Positions 48,757 through 56,143 of a DNA stretch of 64,000 nucleotides are shown piece by piece. The notes beneath the pieces were generated by a model, which searched no databases, was not told the origin of the DNA, and saw nothing but the letters and a program-made list of their open reading frames with translations. This stretch comes from CAIQPV01 sp964480365 (GTDB lineage: Bacteria > Pseudomonadota > Gammaproteobacteria > Burkholderiales > Gallionellaceae): assembly GCA_964480365.1 (NCBI GenBank), contig CAYZPM010000018.1, forward strand, positions 10,456 to 74,455. The letters run 5' to 3'. Position numbers and translations under genes: made by a program. The first letter of the stretch is position 1, and every line of letters begins with the position of its first letter.

Positions 48757-49443
48757 TTAAAGTTTATCTTTTTGTTCTTGCTCTTTCTTCGCGTTGGCTT
48801 CGGCAGTATTGTGTTCAACAGTGCTCAAAAAATCTTTCGTTGCATACACAACACTCATCGCGAAAGACAGGTGGTCGGCTTCGACAATAACAAAGCTGTC
48901 CCCTTTTTGAAGCTTCGCACTGCCATAATCCATGAATTGATCAATATTGTTACTAACGGGTGTATATTTTTCGGACAGCTTTGAATAGGTATCTTTAACA
49001 CGTTTAGGCATAGTCATAGACACCGCCACAAGTGTTCCGTTTTTATCGAAGATGGTGACAAACTGTTGCAGTCCATCCACACCTAACCCTTGACCATCAG
49101 ATTGCAATATCACTCCACCTGTATGATCACTTGTACCCGCGTTAACAAGATTCGTTACACCCTTGAACTTGTGCTTTACGCCATCCAGATTCGCATAACC
49201 GATTTCCACACCAAGAGGAGATGCGTTTATAGCGGGATCTCGACTGATGCGGGGACCAGAGGCCGGTTGGATTAGTACAGGCGGAGTGACGTTAGGATTT
49301 GTGGCTGGATCAATTTGCGCAGGCTTACTTGAACCTGAATCTGAATTTAATTTCTTATCAGAACTACCATTTGATTCATCCTTTTGACATGCAACCAAAA
49401 CAACTGCAAACAACATGACAAAAACTGTTCTAAACACACTCAT
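48757..49443 (-). CDS. Predicted lipoprotein, second gene of the exported-protein operon
   Basis: This 228-residue protein has a lipobox 'VLVAC' (about 15-19), a Ser/Asp/Pro-rich linker (20-75) and a folded domain with 'LGVEIGYANLDGVKHKFKGV' and 'GDSFVIVEADHLSFAMSVVY', then a charged helical tail. No family is recognised. The stop is 41 bp before the TPR-Ppx start, suggesting one transcript. Confidence 0.8.
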   Translation of the reverse strand: MSVFRTVFVMLFAVVLVACQKDESNGSSDKKLNSDSGSSKPAQIDPATNPNVTPPVLIQPASGPRISRDPAINASPLGVEIGYANLDGVKHKFKGVTNLVNAGTSDHTGGVILQSDGQGLGVDGLQQFVTIFDKNGTLVAVSMTMPKRVKDTYSKLSEKYTPVSNNIDQFMDYGSAKLQKGDSFVIVEADHLSFAMSVVYATKDFLSTVEHNTAEANAKKEQEQKDKL

Positions 49444-49499
49444 TTTATTTTCCCTAAAATATTAATTGATTTTTGTCGTCATATTCCCACCTTGGGTTT

Positions 49500-49874
49500 C
49501 TATTCAATCTCATGAATCGCAATGGGATTAACCTGTTTAAATGACTTGTAGGATCGAATTCCAACCTGAATAAAGCAGCCTATTAATCCGACCAGCCCCC
49601 ATTCAATTGAAAATCCAGACTCAAGAGCAATGATCAAACTGATTACCAGTCCCGCACCTGCTGCAATCATGCATGGCTGATATTGTTCAAACCAAGCTGT
49701 AATGGCGATAACTCCACCAGCTAGAAGCAACAGATAAGCGATGCCGCCAAAATTTTCTCCGTTCTGTGACATTTCAAAACCCATGAAAGTTACAGTGCGG
49801 AACGGCATGAACCACAAGACCAGAATTGCCGCACCGCTGATAGCGCCATATGTTTTTGTATTCATTTTATTCAT
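49500..49874 (-). CDS. Small four-helix membrane protein, first gene of the operon
   Basis: This 124-residue protein has about four hydrophobic segments ('GAISGAAILVLWFMPF', 'AYLLLLAGGVIAITAWF', 'CMIAAGAGLVISLIIAL', 'IEWGLVGLIGCFIQVGI'). GGGAGG lies 6 bases before the ATG at 49874, which decides the start. The function is unknown; being first in the operon it may anchor or export the other envelope proteins, but nothing shows this directly. Confidence 0.75.
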   Translation of the reverse strand: MNKMNTKTYGAISGAAILVLWFMPFRTVTFMGFEMSQNGENFGGIAYLLLLAGGVIAITAWFEQYQPCMIAAGAGLVISLIIALESGFSIEWGLVGLIGCFIQVGIRSYKSFKQVNPIAIHEIE

Positions 49875-50079
49875 GGATTTCCTCCCCTTTATATAAATAA
49901 CCTCAGCCTGAATAGGTGAGGCCTCCAGCAACAGCCTCTTTCTCTACGGCAGTTGATCGCCTCCGACTTCTATTCCACACTATCAGGATGGCATTATAAG
50001 TAATTTTTGCGCTTTGCCCAATATATTGTGAAGACGTAAACGCCGCCCGGACGTACCTTCCCATAAACAGGAGAGGCGA

Positions 50080-50319
50080 TTGGAACCGGAAGAAGCGTTT
50101 GGGATAGTATTGAGAGAGCTAAGGACGAAGCATAGCCTGTCTCAGGAGTCGCTTGCCCATGATGCCGGCCTCGAACGAAATTACATCTCCCTGCTTGAGC
50201 TTGGCCGAAACAGCGCCAGCATCAAGACCCTATTCAAGCTCACGCCCATCCTGGGCGTGACCGCGACAGAGTTCATGAGAAAGGTCGAGGCCAAGCTTCG
50301 AAAAACTCAGGAATCTTGA
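50080..50319 (+). CDS. XRE-family transcription regulator
   Basis: This 79-residue protein is a single helix-turn-helix of XRE type ('LRELRTKHSLSQESLAHDAG', 'NYISLLELGRNSASIKTLFK'). It starts at TTG with AGGAGAGG upstream. It is divergent from the exported-protein operon and lies beside the first two copies of the island promoter motif, making it a candidate controller of the island; this is an inference from position only. Confidence 0.88.
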   Translation: MEPEEAFGIVLRELRTKHSLSQESLAHDAGLERNYISLLELGRNSASIKTLFKLTPILGVTATEFMRKVEAKLRKTQES

Positions 50320-50371
50320 TTGTTGTCGCTCAATTCAGTAATATCCCCGCACCAAATTAGTTCCATCGACT

Positions 50372-50414
50372 AATCTACATAGGTGCATGTGCAACCCAAA
50401 GAGTTTTCGCGCAC
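50372..50414 (-). promoter_or_regulatory. Island promoter motif, copy 2 (reads leftward)
   Basis: On the minus strand: GTGCGCGAAAACTC, TTGGGT (50394-50399), 16 bp, TAGATT (50372-50377). It points left across the XRE gene towards the exported-protein operon 500 bp away. It forms an inverted pair with copy 3. Confidence 0.5.
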
Positions 50415-50473
50415 ATGGGGAAAGTTAAGGATTCGTCGCCGGCACGGCACTGAAATTCCGGTAGTGAAGCCAG

Positions 50474-50516
50474 GTGCGCGAAAACTCTTGGGGTCACCTA
50501 TCGGATTTGCTATTTT
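50474..50516 (+). promoter_or_regulatory. Island promoter motif, copy 3
   Basis: GTGCGCGAAAACTC is followed by TTGGGG (50488-50493), 17 bp and TATTTT (50511-50516). The gene at 50546 begins 30 bp later. The spacer and -10 are shared with copy 4 at 51172. Confidence 0.55.
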
Positions 50517-50545
50517 GGTCTGGTATCACTTTTCTAAAGGATGCC

Positions 50546-50875
50546 ATGACAAAACCCAAACAAAAATCTGCCGTATCAAGCAGCCCTGCGCTGACCGTCA
50601 AATCTAACTGTAGCAGTCCTATTGTTCGACCTCTGGCGGAAGAACTCCTTCAACTCGACGATGATTTCACGGAATTCAGCGAGATCGGCGCATTCCTATG
50701 TCACGCCTTTGCGGCTGCATTGATTGACCATGAATCAATAAACAAGGATGTCATCTCGGGCGCCCGACGCTGCTCCAACTGGCTTCAATTCCGGTCGATG
50801 GAAATAAGGGATGACATCCGGCAGGTGCATGCGCGCTATACCGCCGAACATAAGAAAGCGGGGACACCTTCATGA
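50546..50875 (+). CDS. Small hypothetical island protein
   Basis: This 109-residue protein has a basic, Ser-rich start and a helical core ('VRPLAEELLQLDDDFTEFSE', 'IGAFLCHAFAAALIDHESIN'). AAAGG lies 5 bases before the ATG. No family is recognised, though the core resembles short proteins of conjugative and phage-derived islands. Its stop overlaps the next start (ATGATG). Confidence 0.65.
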   Translation: MTKPKQKSAVSSSPALTVKSNCSSPIVRPLAEELLQLDDDFTEFSEIGAFLCHAFAAALIDHESINKDVISGARRCSNWLQFRSMEIRDDIRQVHARYTAEHKKAGTPS

Positions 50876-51105
50876 TGAAGAAACCCTCCAATAAGAATCC
50901 TCCGGATTCGCCGTATTGGGCGGTAGTGATTACCGCGTTGGCGCTTTCCTTGGTTTCTGCCTGGTTGGTATTCAGTCGTCACTGGGAACCATGGCAAGCA
51001 TTTGCTGTTGTCGGTTTTTCTGCATTGGGAATAGATTTGATCCTGCTGACCGCCCTCTTGATATGGTCTGGCAAAAGTTCCTGCACACGTGCCGGGAGGA
51101 CTTAG
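50872..51105 (+). CDS. Small membrane protein
   Basis: This 77-residue protein has two membrane helices ('YWAVVITALALSLVSAWLVF' and 'AFAVVGFSALGIDLILLTAL'), a basic start and a basic end. It overlaps the preceding gene by 4 bp, so it is probably made together with it. No family is recognised. Confidence 0.6.
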   Translation: MMKKPSNKNPPDSPYWAVVITALALSLVSAWLVFSRHWEPWQAFAVVGFSALGIDLILLTALLIWSGKSSCTRAGRT

Positions 51106-51171
51106 ACCTGTTGCTCAAATTCTTTCGGATCAGGCGCTAGCGATGAAAAGGGGACAAACGTCATCTTTTTA

Positions 51172-51200
51172 TTGGGGTTCCCTATCGGATTTGCTATTTT
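51172..51200 (+). promoter_or_regulatory. Island promoter motif, copy 4 (without upstream box)
   Basis: TTGGGG (51172-51177), 17 bp, TATTTT (51195-51200); from the -35 to the -10 it matches copy 3 almost exactly, but the GAAAACTC box before it is lost. The tiny gene at 51233 follows. Confidence 0.5.
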
Positions 51201-51232
51201 GTCCGTGTGGAACATTTTGAAGGGAGATTAAC

Positions 51233-51352
51233 TTGAAAGTCGAATACTTCGTCTACGCCGGCATTGCCGTGACCGCCATTCTGGGACTGATAGGCGAATA
51301 CCAGATCCGAAAAAGCAGGCGGCGCAACAAGCGGCACGATCGCAATGGCTGA
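51233..51352 (+). CDS. Tiny membrane peptide (39 residues)
   Basis: A TTG start with GGGAGA 6 bases upstream opens a 39-codon frame. One membrane helix ('YFVYAGIAVTAILGLIGEYQ') is followed by a strongly basic tail. It overlaps the next small frame by 8 bp and follows a promoter copy. It was found by hand; translation is plausible but unproven. Confidence 0.5.
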   Translation: MKVEYFVYAGIAVTAILGLIGEYQIRKSRRRNKRHDRNG

Positions 51353-51458
51353 GGAAGATGCAAGCGCTCCCATGACTGACAAGCCCTTGCTATTGCGTCA
51401 TACAAAGGCCGACCACAGCCGTTTGGTTCGGGCCAATTTTAACTCTGGGAATGAATAA
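51345..51458 (+). CDS. Tiny hypothetical protein (37 residues)
   Basis: The frame begins 'MAEEDASAPMTDKPLLLRHT', overlaps the membrane peptide gene at its start and the 51458 gene at its stop (TAATG). No ribosome site of its own is clear, so it would depend on coupling. The function is unknown. Confidence 0.4.
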   Translation: MAEEDASAPMTDKPLLLRHTKADHSRLVRANFNSGNE

Positions 51459-52060
51459 TGGACAATTATTACCACGATGATCAAGTAATGCGGGGGTTCC
51501 GCGACTTCCGCAGTGACATTTCGCAGCCTCCAAGCCTGAACACGATTTTTTACATTGTGCTGCGGGTAAAAACCGGGAATGCGGTCTGGTACCACCACAC
51601 CGCCATGGCAATCGATGGCGGTCTGTACAGCCATATTGAGTCATTGAAATGCATATTGCGCGCCAGCCTGAACCGGCCCAAGGCCGAGATGGCGTGTGTG
51701 TTCGTCCGCAGTTTTATCACACGAGATTCGTCAATTATGACGTCTGCAGATCAGCAAGGCATCATCAAACAAATGAAAGACAGGATTGAAAATGGGCCGA
51801 TATTCTGCGACGAGGTTAAACAAATCCTCGTATTAGGGTTTGTCGGTAATGACAAGATCATTTTGTTTAATGTCACGGCCACTGATGCGCTGGATGCAAC
51901 CAAAGATGTAATAAAGACATGCACGGAGCAGTATCAAGAAAACTTGAATCCAATTGACATCATGGCGGTATCGCCCGCCATTCCAGGCATCATCAACCTG
52001 TTTGAAAAAAGAGCGCCGCAACTTTTGGCGCACGTCAATTCGACATGCAGCGCTGGCTGA
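51458..52060 (+). CDS. Hypothetical island protein
   Basis: This 200-residue protein begins 'MDNYYHDDQVMRGFRDFRSD' and has mixed alpha/beta character ('NTIFYIVLRVKTGNAVWYHH', 'CDEVKQILVLGFVGNDKIIL'). No membrane segment, signal peptide or catalytic motif is evident. It is translationally coupled to the preceding frame by TAATG. No family is recognised. Confidence 0.7.
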   Translation: MDNYYHDDQVMRGFRDFRSDISQPPSLNTIFYIVLRVKTGNAVWYHHTAMAIDGGLYSHIESLKCILRASLNRPKAEMACVFVRSFITRDSSIMTSADQQGIIKQMKDRIENGPIFCDEVKQILVLGFVGNDKIILFNVTATDALDATKDVIKTCTEQYQENLNPIDIMAVSPAIPGIINLFEKRAPQLLAHVNSTCSAG

Positions 52061-52120
52061 GGAAGAAAAGGTATGTCATTGCCGCGACTGTCTTTCAGTC
52101 GCATGGCATCTTGATCCCTT

Positions 52121-52163
52121 GCGTACGAAAACTCTTTGGGTTGCAAATTGAGGTCGGTATAAT
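52121..52163 (+). promoter_or_regulatory. Island promoter motif, copy 5
   Basis: GCGTACGAAAACTC, TTGGGT (52136-52141), 16 bp and a perfect TATAAT (52158-52163). This is the strongest copy. The gene at 52314 starts about 150 bp later, leaving a leader that shows nothing clear. Confidence 0.65.
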
Positions 52164-52313
52164 AAACCCCGAAGCACATATAAATAGTTCACAGGCCCAG
52201 TAAATATGCATTCATAAGAGATTGGTTATTCAGCGCGTTGAGGATTCTGACGGGAAAGTTGCGCCCGGAATCTGAGACTGAAACTGAAAATCAACTTCTA
52301 AAAGGAATGCATT

Positions 52314-52556
52314 ATGAAAAGCATCAAACCATCGGACCGCCATGCGCGCCCGAACCAAGTCATACAAATCGTCGCAACCCGCACCATCCGGAACGAAGCT
52401 GCAAACGATAAAGGTGCATTCCAGCACCTAAAATCAAAGCCCCCCATCAGGCGTATCCGATATCTAGTCGGCAGGGGCCGGTACCTTGGCGATAAAAACC
52501 AGATCACAGCGTTCGTCTGGCTTGACGACGAGCCGATCGTCCTGAAGGCGGCATAA
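52314..52556 (+). CDS. Small basic hypothetical protein
   Basis: This 80-residue protein is basic in the first two thirds ('KSKPPIRRIRYLVGRGRYLG') and ends 'AFVWLDDEPIVLKAA'. AAAGGAA lies 8 bases before the ATG. No family is recognised. Confidence 0.6.
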   Translation: MKSIKPSDRHARPNQVIQIVATRTIRNEAANDKGAFQHLKSKPPIRRIRYLVGRGRYLGDKNQITAFVWLDDEPIVLKAA

Positions 52557-52695
52557 CCAGGAGGGCGGTAACCAACCCGCCCCAAGCTGAAATGCTCGCG
52601 GCACAACGGCGAACCCATTCGTTCAGTGCGCTGAATTGTGTCCGACATTCATTCGTACTTATAGAACAACAAAATTATTTTGGAAAGGAACCACC

Positions 52696-53193
52696 ATGCT
52701 TCACTACAAACCTGTAACCGTTGAACGACTAATCTGTACCTGCGACCGCTGCGGAAAAGCCATGGAGCAGGACATCGCAGAAATAGAGTGGCAAGAGCGA
52801 TTCATCATTTCATTCCGCGCCGGCTATGGCTCAGATTTTGGAGATGGCAATTTAGTTGAAGGCGATTTCTGCCAGGAATGCATCAAATCCGTTTTAGGCA
52901 AATGGTTGCGCATAACAAACGATGACTTTCTCAATACCCAGCATAAGCTAACCCATGATGCTGAAAAAATCATGCAACCGTACCAGCATCAAAAACGGCT
53001 TGATGAGAGCCGTGTGCGTGCAGAAATCTCGGCTATTTTTAAAGCTGGCATCGATAACCCGGAAAAGAGACAGCAACTGGCCGAACGGCTGGGTGTTCCC
53101 GAAGAACAGGTTGCTTCCATCGCTTACGACTATCTGTTACACGCAACCGAGCCAGGGAAAGAGGGTTCGCAAACGGGCAAGACCGAAGGATGA
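52696..53193 (+). CDS. Zinc-ribbon-like protein with 'GYGS-FGDG' motif
   Basis: This 165-residue protein has two CxxC pairs, 'CTCDRCGKAMEQ' and 'GDFCQECIKSVLGKWLRI', flanking 'SFRAGYGSDFGDGNLVEGD'. This arrangement is common in small proteins of phages and mobile elements, though a function is not known to me. The second half is helical and may be an extra domain. GGAAAGGA lies before the ATG at 52696, which decides the start. Confidence 0.75.
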   Translation: MLHYKPVTVERLICTCDRCGKAMEQDIAEIEWQERFIISFRAGYGSDFGDGNLVEGDFCQECIKSVLGKWLRITNDDFLNTQHKLTHDAEKIMQPYQHQKRLDESRVRAEISAIFKAGIDNPEKRQQLAERLGVPEEQVASIAYDYLLHATEPGKEGSQTGKTEG

Positions 53194-53231
53194 CAACCGG
53201 AGATAGGAACAGTTAACCGGTTAGTAGCGAT

Positions 53232-53271
53232 GGGAACCGGACAAGCTTTTGTTCGGCTTCGTCCGGTTCCC
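53232..53271. terminator. Strong hairpin between two island genes
   Basis: GGGAACCGGAC and GTCCGGTTCCC pair perfectly over 11 bp, with an inner AAGC/GCTT pair and a short loop. No T run follows, so it may be an attenuator or mRNA-stabilising stem between the gene ending at 53193 and the one starting at 53306. Confidence 0.55.
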
Positions 53272-53305
53272 CATCAACGCGGCACAATTTATTTGGGAGA
53301 AAATA

Positions 53306-53653
53306 ATGTTTGGTTTTATAAAAAACTGGCTGTTCAACGATGACAGTGCCGGCACATTATCAACAATGGACGACCCGCTGGGTATGGGGAGCGGGAGCCT
53401 GGACGACACGTCCAGCCCGGCTGTGAATATTGATGGCACCCCGATGATTGGGGGGATTGGGGGGGTCGATATTCATGGACATCCTTACGGAGTCACTGAC
53501 ACGTTATCAAGTGCCACTAGCATGTTCGACGATGCAACGGGCATCCACGGCGGTATCGGATGCGGCACGGACGACATGTTTAGCAGCAGCACATCCGGCG
53601 GGTTTGATGATTCGTTCACCAGCGGGTGTGGCGGGAGCTTATTCGACGACTAG
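53306..53653 (+). CDS. Gly/Ser/Asp-rich small protein
   Basis: This 115-residue protein starts 'MFGFIKNWLFNDDSAG' and is then a low-complexity chain rich in Gly, Asp, Ser and Thr ('PMIGGIGGVDIHGHPYGV', 'DDSFTSGCGGSLFDD'). GGGAGA lies before the ATG. It has no predicted fold or family. The composition suggests an unstructured or secreted structural protein, but no signal peptide is seen. Confidence 0.6.
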   Translation: MFGFIKNWLFNDDSAGTLSTMDDPLGMGSGSLDDTSSPAVNIDGTPMIGGIGGVDIHGHPYGVTDTLSSATSMFDDATGIHGGIGCGTDDMFSSSTSGGFDDSFTSGCGGSLFDD

Positions 53654-53700
53654 AATTCACGAACGAGTTTGAATTACAAACTCGTGCTGGACTTTAATCG

Positions 53701-53743
53701 GCGTCACAAAAACCTTTGGGTTCGAAATCGACATACGTATTAT
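53701..53743 (+). promoter_or_regulatory. Island promoter motif, copy 6
   Basis: GCGTCACAAAAACC, TTGGGT (53716-53721), 16 bp, TATTAT (53738-53743). The upstream box is partly changed compared with copy 5. The gene at 53775 starts 31 bp later. Confidence 0.55.
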
Positions 53744-53774
53744 TGCAGCACTAACTTTTAAGAAAGGTATAACT

Positions 53775-54074
53775 ATGACAAATGAATTAGACCCCGTGGT
53801 CGAAGCAGCACTCAAACAAATGCCGTGCCCCGAGTGCGGTCGCGTTGGGCACTTGGCGAGCAGTGAACTGTCCATCAAGGCCCATTACAAAGATCAGGTC
53901 ATCCAGGTGGAAGGTGCCGGTTGGATTTGTGAAGGCGGATGTGATACTGGCTTCATGACCGATGCAATGGTTGAAGAATTCGCTAGCAAGAAAGAGGACA
54001 TCGATGGTGGGCAGCAAAAGTTTATTGAAGTCGACCGCACGTCCGGCCGCATGGTCGGCCATTCAGCGCACTAA
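53775..54074 (+). CDS. Zinc-finger-like small protein
   Basis: This 99-residue protein has 'PCPECGRVGHLASSELSI' and 'GWICEGGCDTGFMTDAMVEE', a C-x2-C plus C-x3-C zinc-binding pattern around a basic beta strand, as in YgiT-like zinc fingers. AAGAAAGG precedes the ATG. No DNA-binding helix is evident, and the function is unknown. Confidence 0.6.
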   Translation: MTNELDPVVEAALKQMPCPECGRVGHLASSELSIKAHYKDQVIQVEGAGWICEGGCDTGFMTDAMVEEFASKKEDIDGGQQKFIEVDRTSGRMVGHSAH

Positions 54075-54091
54075 CCAGGTATCCAAACGTT

Positions 54092-54262
54092 ATGCGTCAA
54101 ACAAAAAGACATATTGCCGATCCACTGGTTCGAGTCTACGCGCACATACATTATTTGACATGGCACGCACCGGAAATGGTGCGCCGCCGATGGAAGCAAG
54201 CGGAGGTGAGGTGGCGAAAGCGTACCCGGTGGATTAAGGCTGGAATTAATAACAGGCTTTAA
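54092..54262 (+). CDS. Possible small basic protein (56 residues)
   Basis: The frame encodes a very basic, Trp-rich peptide ('PEMVRRRWKQAEVRWRKRTR'). No good ribosome site precedes the ATG, and it could be a chance frame. It fills the gap between the zinc-finger gene and the toxin-antitoxin pair. Confidence 0.3.
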   Translation: MRQTKRHIADPLVRVYAHIHYLTWHAPEMVRRRWKQAEVRWRKRTRWIKAGINNRL

Positions 54263-54270
54263 AGGGTGAT

Positions 54271-54290
54271 AAAGGTTGCTAAAGGTTGCT
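54271..54290 (+). repeat. Tandem direct repeat upstream of the ParD-like antitoxin
   Basis: AAAGGTTGCT occurs twice in tandem, after a related AAAGGGTGAT. It lies in the promoter area of the toxin-antitoxin pair and could be an operator. The AT-rich stretch TTATATTATATATTGACA follows. Confidence 0.45.
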
Positions 54291-54336
54291 TTATATTATA
54301 TATTGACACGCACCAAAACAAGATAAAGGAATCATC

Positions 54337-54558
54337 ATGGCAACCGCATTGAAATTATCGGATGAGTTGGTAGAGATAGCTAGACCCCATGCTGCTGCAC
54401 AACACAGATCAATACCCAAACAAATTGAACATTGGGCCAGATTGGGGAAGGCTGTAGAAGACAACCCCGAGCTGCCCGTTCAGTTTATTAAAGAAACGCT
54501 GCTTGCCGTTGAGGAGGTAAAAGCGGGCCAAGTTTCAGAATATAAATTTGGTGCGTGA
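54337..54558 (+). CDS. ParD-like antitoxin
   Basis: This 73-residue protein matches the ParD-like family ('LKLSDELVEIARPHAAAQHR', 'SIPKQIEHWARLGKAVEDNP'), a ribbon-helix-helix antitoxin type. AAAGGAA lies before the ATG. The TGATG overlap with the next gene fits a type II toxin-antitoxin operon with antitoxin first. Confidence 0.88.
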   Translation: MATALKLSDELVEIARPHAAAQHRSIPKQIEHWARLGKAVEDNPELPVQFIKETLLAVEEVKAGQVSEYKFGA

Positions 54559-54851
54559 TGGTGTTGCGAGTCCTCAATACGCCGACTTTCAATAAGGTCG
54601 TAAAGAAACTGTTCGCTAGAGACAAAATAACTGTTGATGCGGCGATCAAGAAAATAGCCAACGATCCATCGCTTGGAGAAGAAAAAAAAGGCGATTTGGC
54701 AGGAATATTTGTTTTCAAATTCAAGATGAATAAACAGGAGGTTTTGTTGTCCTACGCCCTGTTGCCAAGCAAAGAAAGCCCGGTAGAGATTGTGTTGTTA
54801 AGCTTAGGGTCGCATGAAAACTTCTACGATGTTTTAAAACGGCAGGTATAA
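54558..54851 (+). CDS. RelE/ParE-superfamily toxin
   Basis: This 97-residue protein has the toxin fold pattern 'FNKVVKKLFARDKITVDAAI', 'LAGIFVFKFKMNKQEVLLSY' and 'IVLLSLGSHENFYDVLKR'. The last matches the 'G.HE..Y' end of RelE-like toxins paired with ParD-like antitoxins. It probably cleaves mRNA on the ribosome or blocks gyrase; the sequence cannot say which. A GTG one codon upstream is also open. Confidence 0.85.
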   Translation: MVLRVLNTPTFNKVVKKLFARDKITVDAAIKKIANDPSLGEEKKGDLAGIFVFKFKMNKQEVLLSYALLPSKESPVEIVLLSLGSHENFYDVLKRQV

Positions 54852-55402
54852 GAATGGTACGGTCAGCGGCAGCATTGCCCGATTCCGTCTGTTTGGCCAG
54901 TTAAATTAAATCTTTCCGGAAAACAGTTATTGGTGGAAATTATCCTGACGGAATCCCTTATGTTATAAGGGTTCCAAGCGACTTTCCGATTAATGCTTAT
55001 TTTACGGAATGTTTGACCCGCTCCCCTCCCCTTCCCTCCCCGTCATTGTCCACGCATTCCACCGTTGCGTGGTCTCTGGAAATAATTTCTTTCAGACGCT
55101 CATTGGAAATTCTTTCCATTCACATGCCCACAAAAGATTGCCGATCTCTTCAGCATACAACCGGATGGTACCGCAGGCTGATCCACTAAGGCCGAATTCC
55201 GGAAGGTTGAACCCAATTTAGCCCATTTTGAGCGTCTCTTATGGGGCGGACAACGGTCGTTAATTTTCGATAAAAACGATCGGCTTGACCGTCCGTTAGT
55301 AACCCATAACGGCCATCGCACTATACGAATTCATTGCCCGATAAGAGTCATTCGCGCACGACGCAATCGATCCACACTGGCTAGCGCCATCCGTCTCAGA
55401 GT
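54852..55402. other. Intergenic region with short inverted repeats
   Basis: This 551-bp stretch has no gene I can support. It holds CCCTTAT-GTT-ATAAGGG (54954-54970), a perfect 7-bp inverted repeat, and a C-rich stretch near 55020-55040. ACGGTC (near 55252) and GACCGT (near 55288) could pair. It may mark a junction between the island and the next block. Confidence 0.4.
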
Positions 55403-56143
55403 TCATGAGTGGTTGAATGGGGTTGCTCGAATAAAGAATTGAAGCGTCAGCAGTTCGATTACTTCATCTTTATTTAGATCTTCAAGGGTGATCTTGCCAG
55501 CTTTGACGCAATTGATCTTACTCAGATCCTTATCTTTAAAATTATGGATCAGGCTGGGGTCGGGGTTGACGCGTATTTCTGACACTGCCCAACCAGTTTG
55601 CTGAAGCATTTCTAGTGATTGAGCTTTGGTGAAAAAGCGGATGTGTGTAATGTCCAGAATCCCAAAGCTTGCATAGCGCCATTCACCACCAGCGAGGCCC
55701 ATCAAAATGTTTAGGTTGCGAATATTGGGCAGGCTGATATATATCGCACCTCCAGGTGCCAATAATGGCTTGAGGCGTTCGAGCGCTCCCCAAGGGTTGT
55801 AGAGGTGCTCCAGTACATCGGCAGCAATGATTGCATCAAACTTGCTTTGCCAGACATTGGTTTCTATGTCCTCGAACCTGCTGATAATCACTGTATCGTA
55901 TTTTTCACGAGCCACATTTGCAGCTTTATCAAGCATCTCAATGCCAGTTAGCCTGACACTAGGGAACTGTTTCTTGAGCCATTGCCCTGAGCCCCCGCAA
56001 AAACAGCCTACATCCAGGACTTCGCGAGGCGGTGAGGAAACCATTTCCAAAAGACCCACCGGTGCATAGTCATGCCTTAAAGAATTAAAGTGTAGGTCAG
56101 CATCAAGCTGTTGCCATGGATAGTCGGAGGGAATTTCGTTCAT
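55403..56143 (-). CDS. SAM-dependent methyltransferase, coupled to a GT41 glycosyltransferase
   Basis: This 246-residue class I methyltransferase has motif I 'REVLDVGCFCGGSGQWLKKQ' (about 39-58), acidic loop 'RLTGIEMLDKAANVAREKYD', 'DAIIAADVLEHLYNPWGALE' and 'LAPGGAIYISLPNIRNLNIL'. It resembles sugar or lipid-modifying methyltransferases of surface-polysaccharide gene sets. AGGAA lies 8 bases before the ATG at 56143. It starts inside the 3' end of the glycosyltransferase gene (41-bp overlap), indicating joint expression. Confidence 0.9.
   Translation of the reverse strand: MNEIPSDYPWQQLDADLHFNSLRHDYAPVGLLEMVSSPPREVLDVGCFCGGSGQWLKKQFPSVRLTGIEMLDKAANVAREKYDTVIISRFEDIETNVWQSKFDAIIAADVLEHLYNPWGALERLKPLLAPGGAIYISLPNIRNLNILMGLAGGEWRYASFGILDITHIRFFTKAQSLEMLQQTGWAVSEIRVNPDPSLIHNFKDKDLSKINCVKAGKITLEDLNKDEVIELLTLQFFIRATPFNHS

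Noticed and set aside
45641..53743. The repeated ACCCAAAGAGTTTTCGC sequences as recombinase core sites
   Set aside because: Copies keep a constant distance to a -10 hexamer and usually face a gene, which fits promoters better than attachment sites. The recombinase might still use some of them, but nothing shows it.
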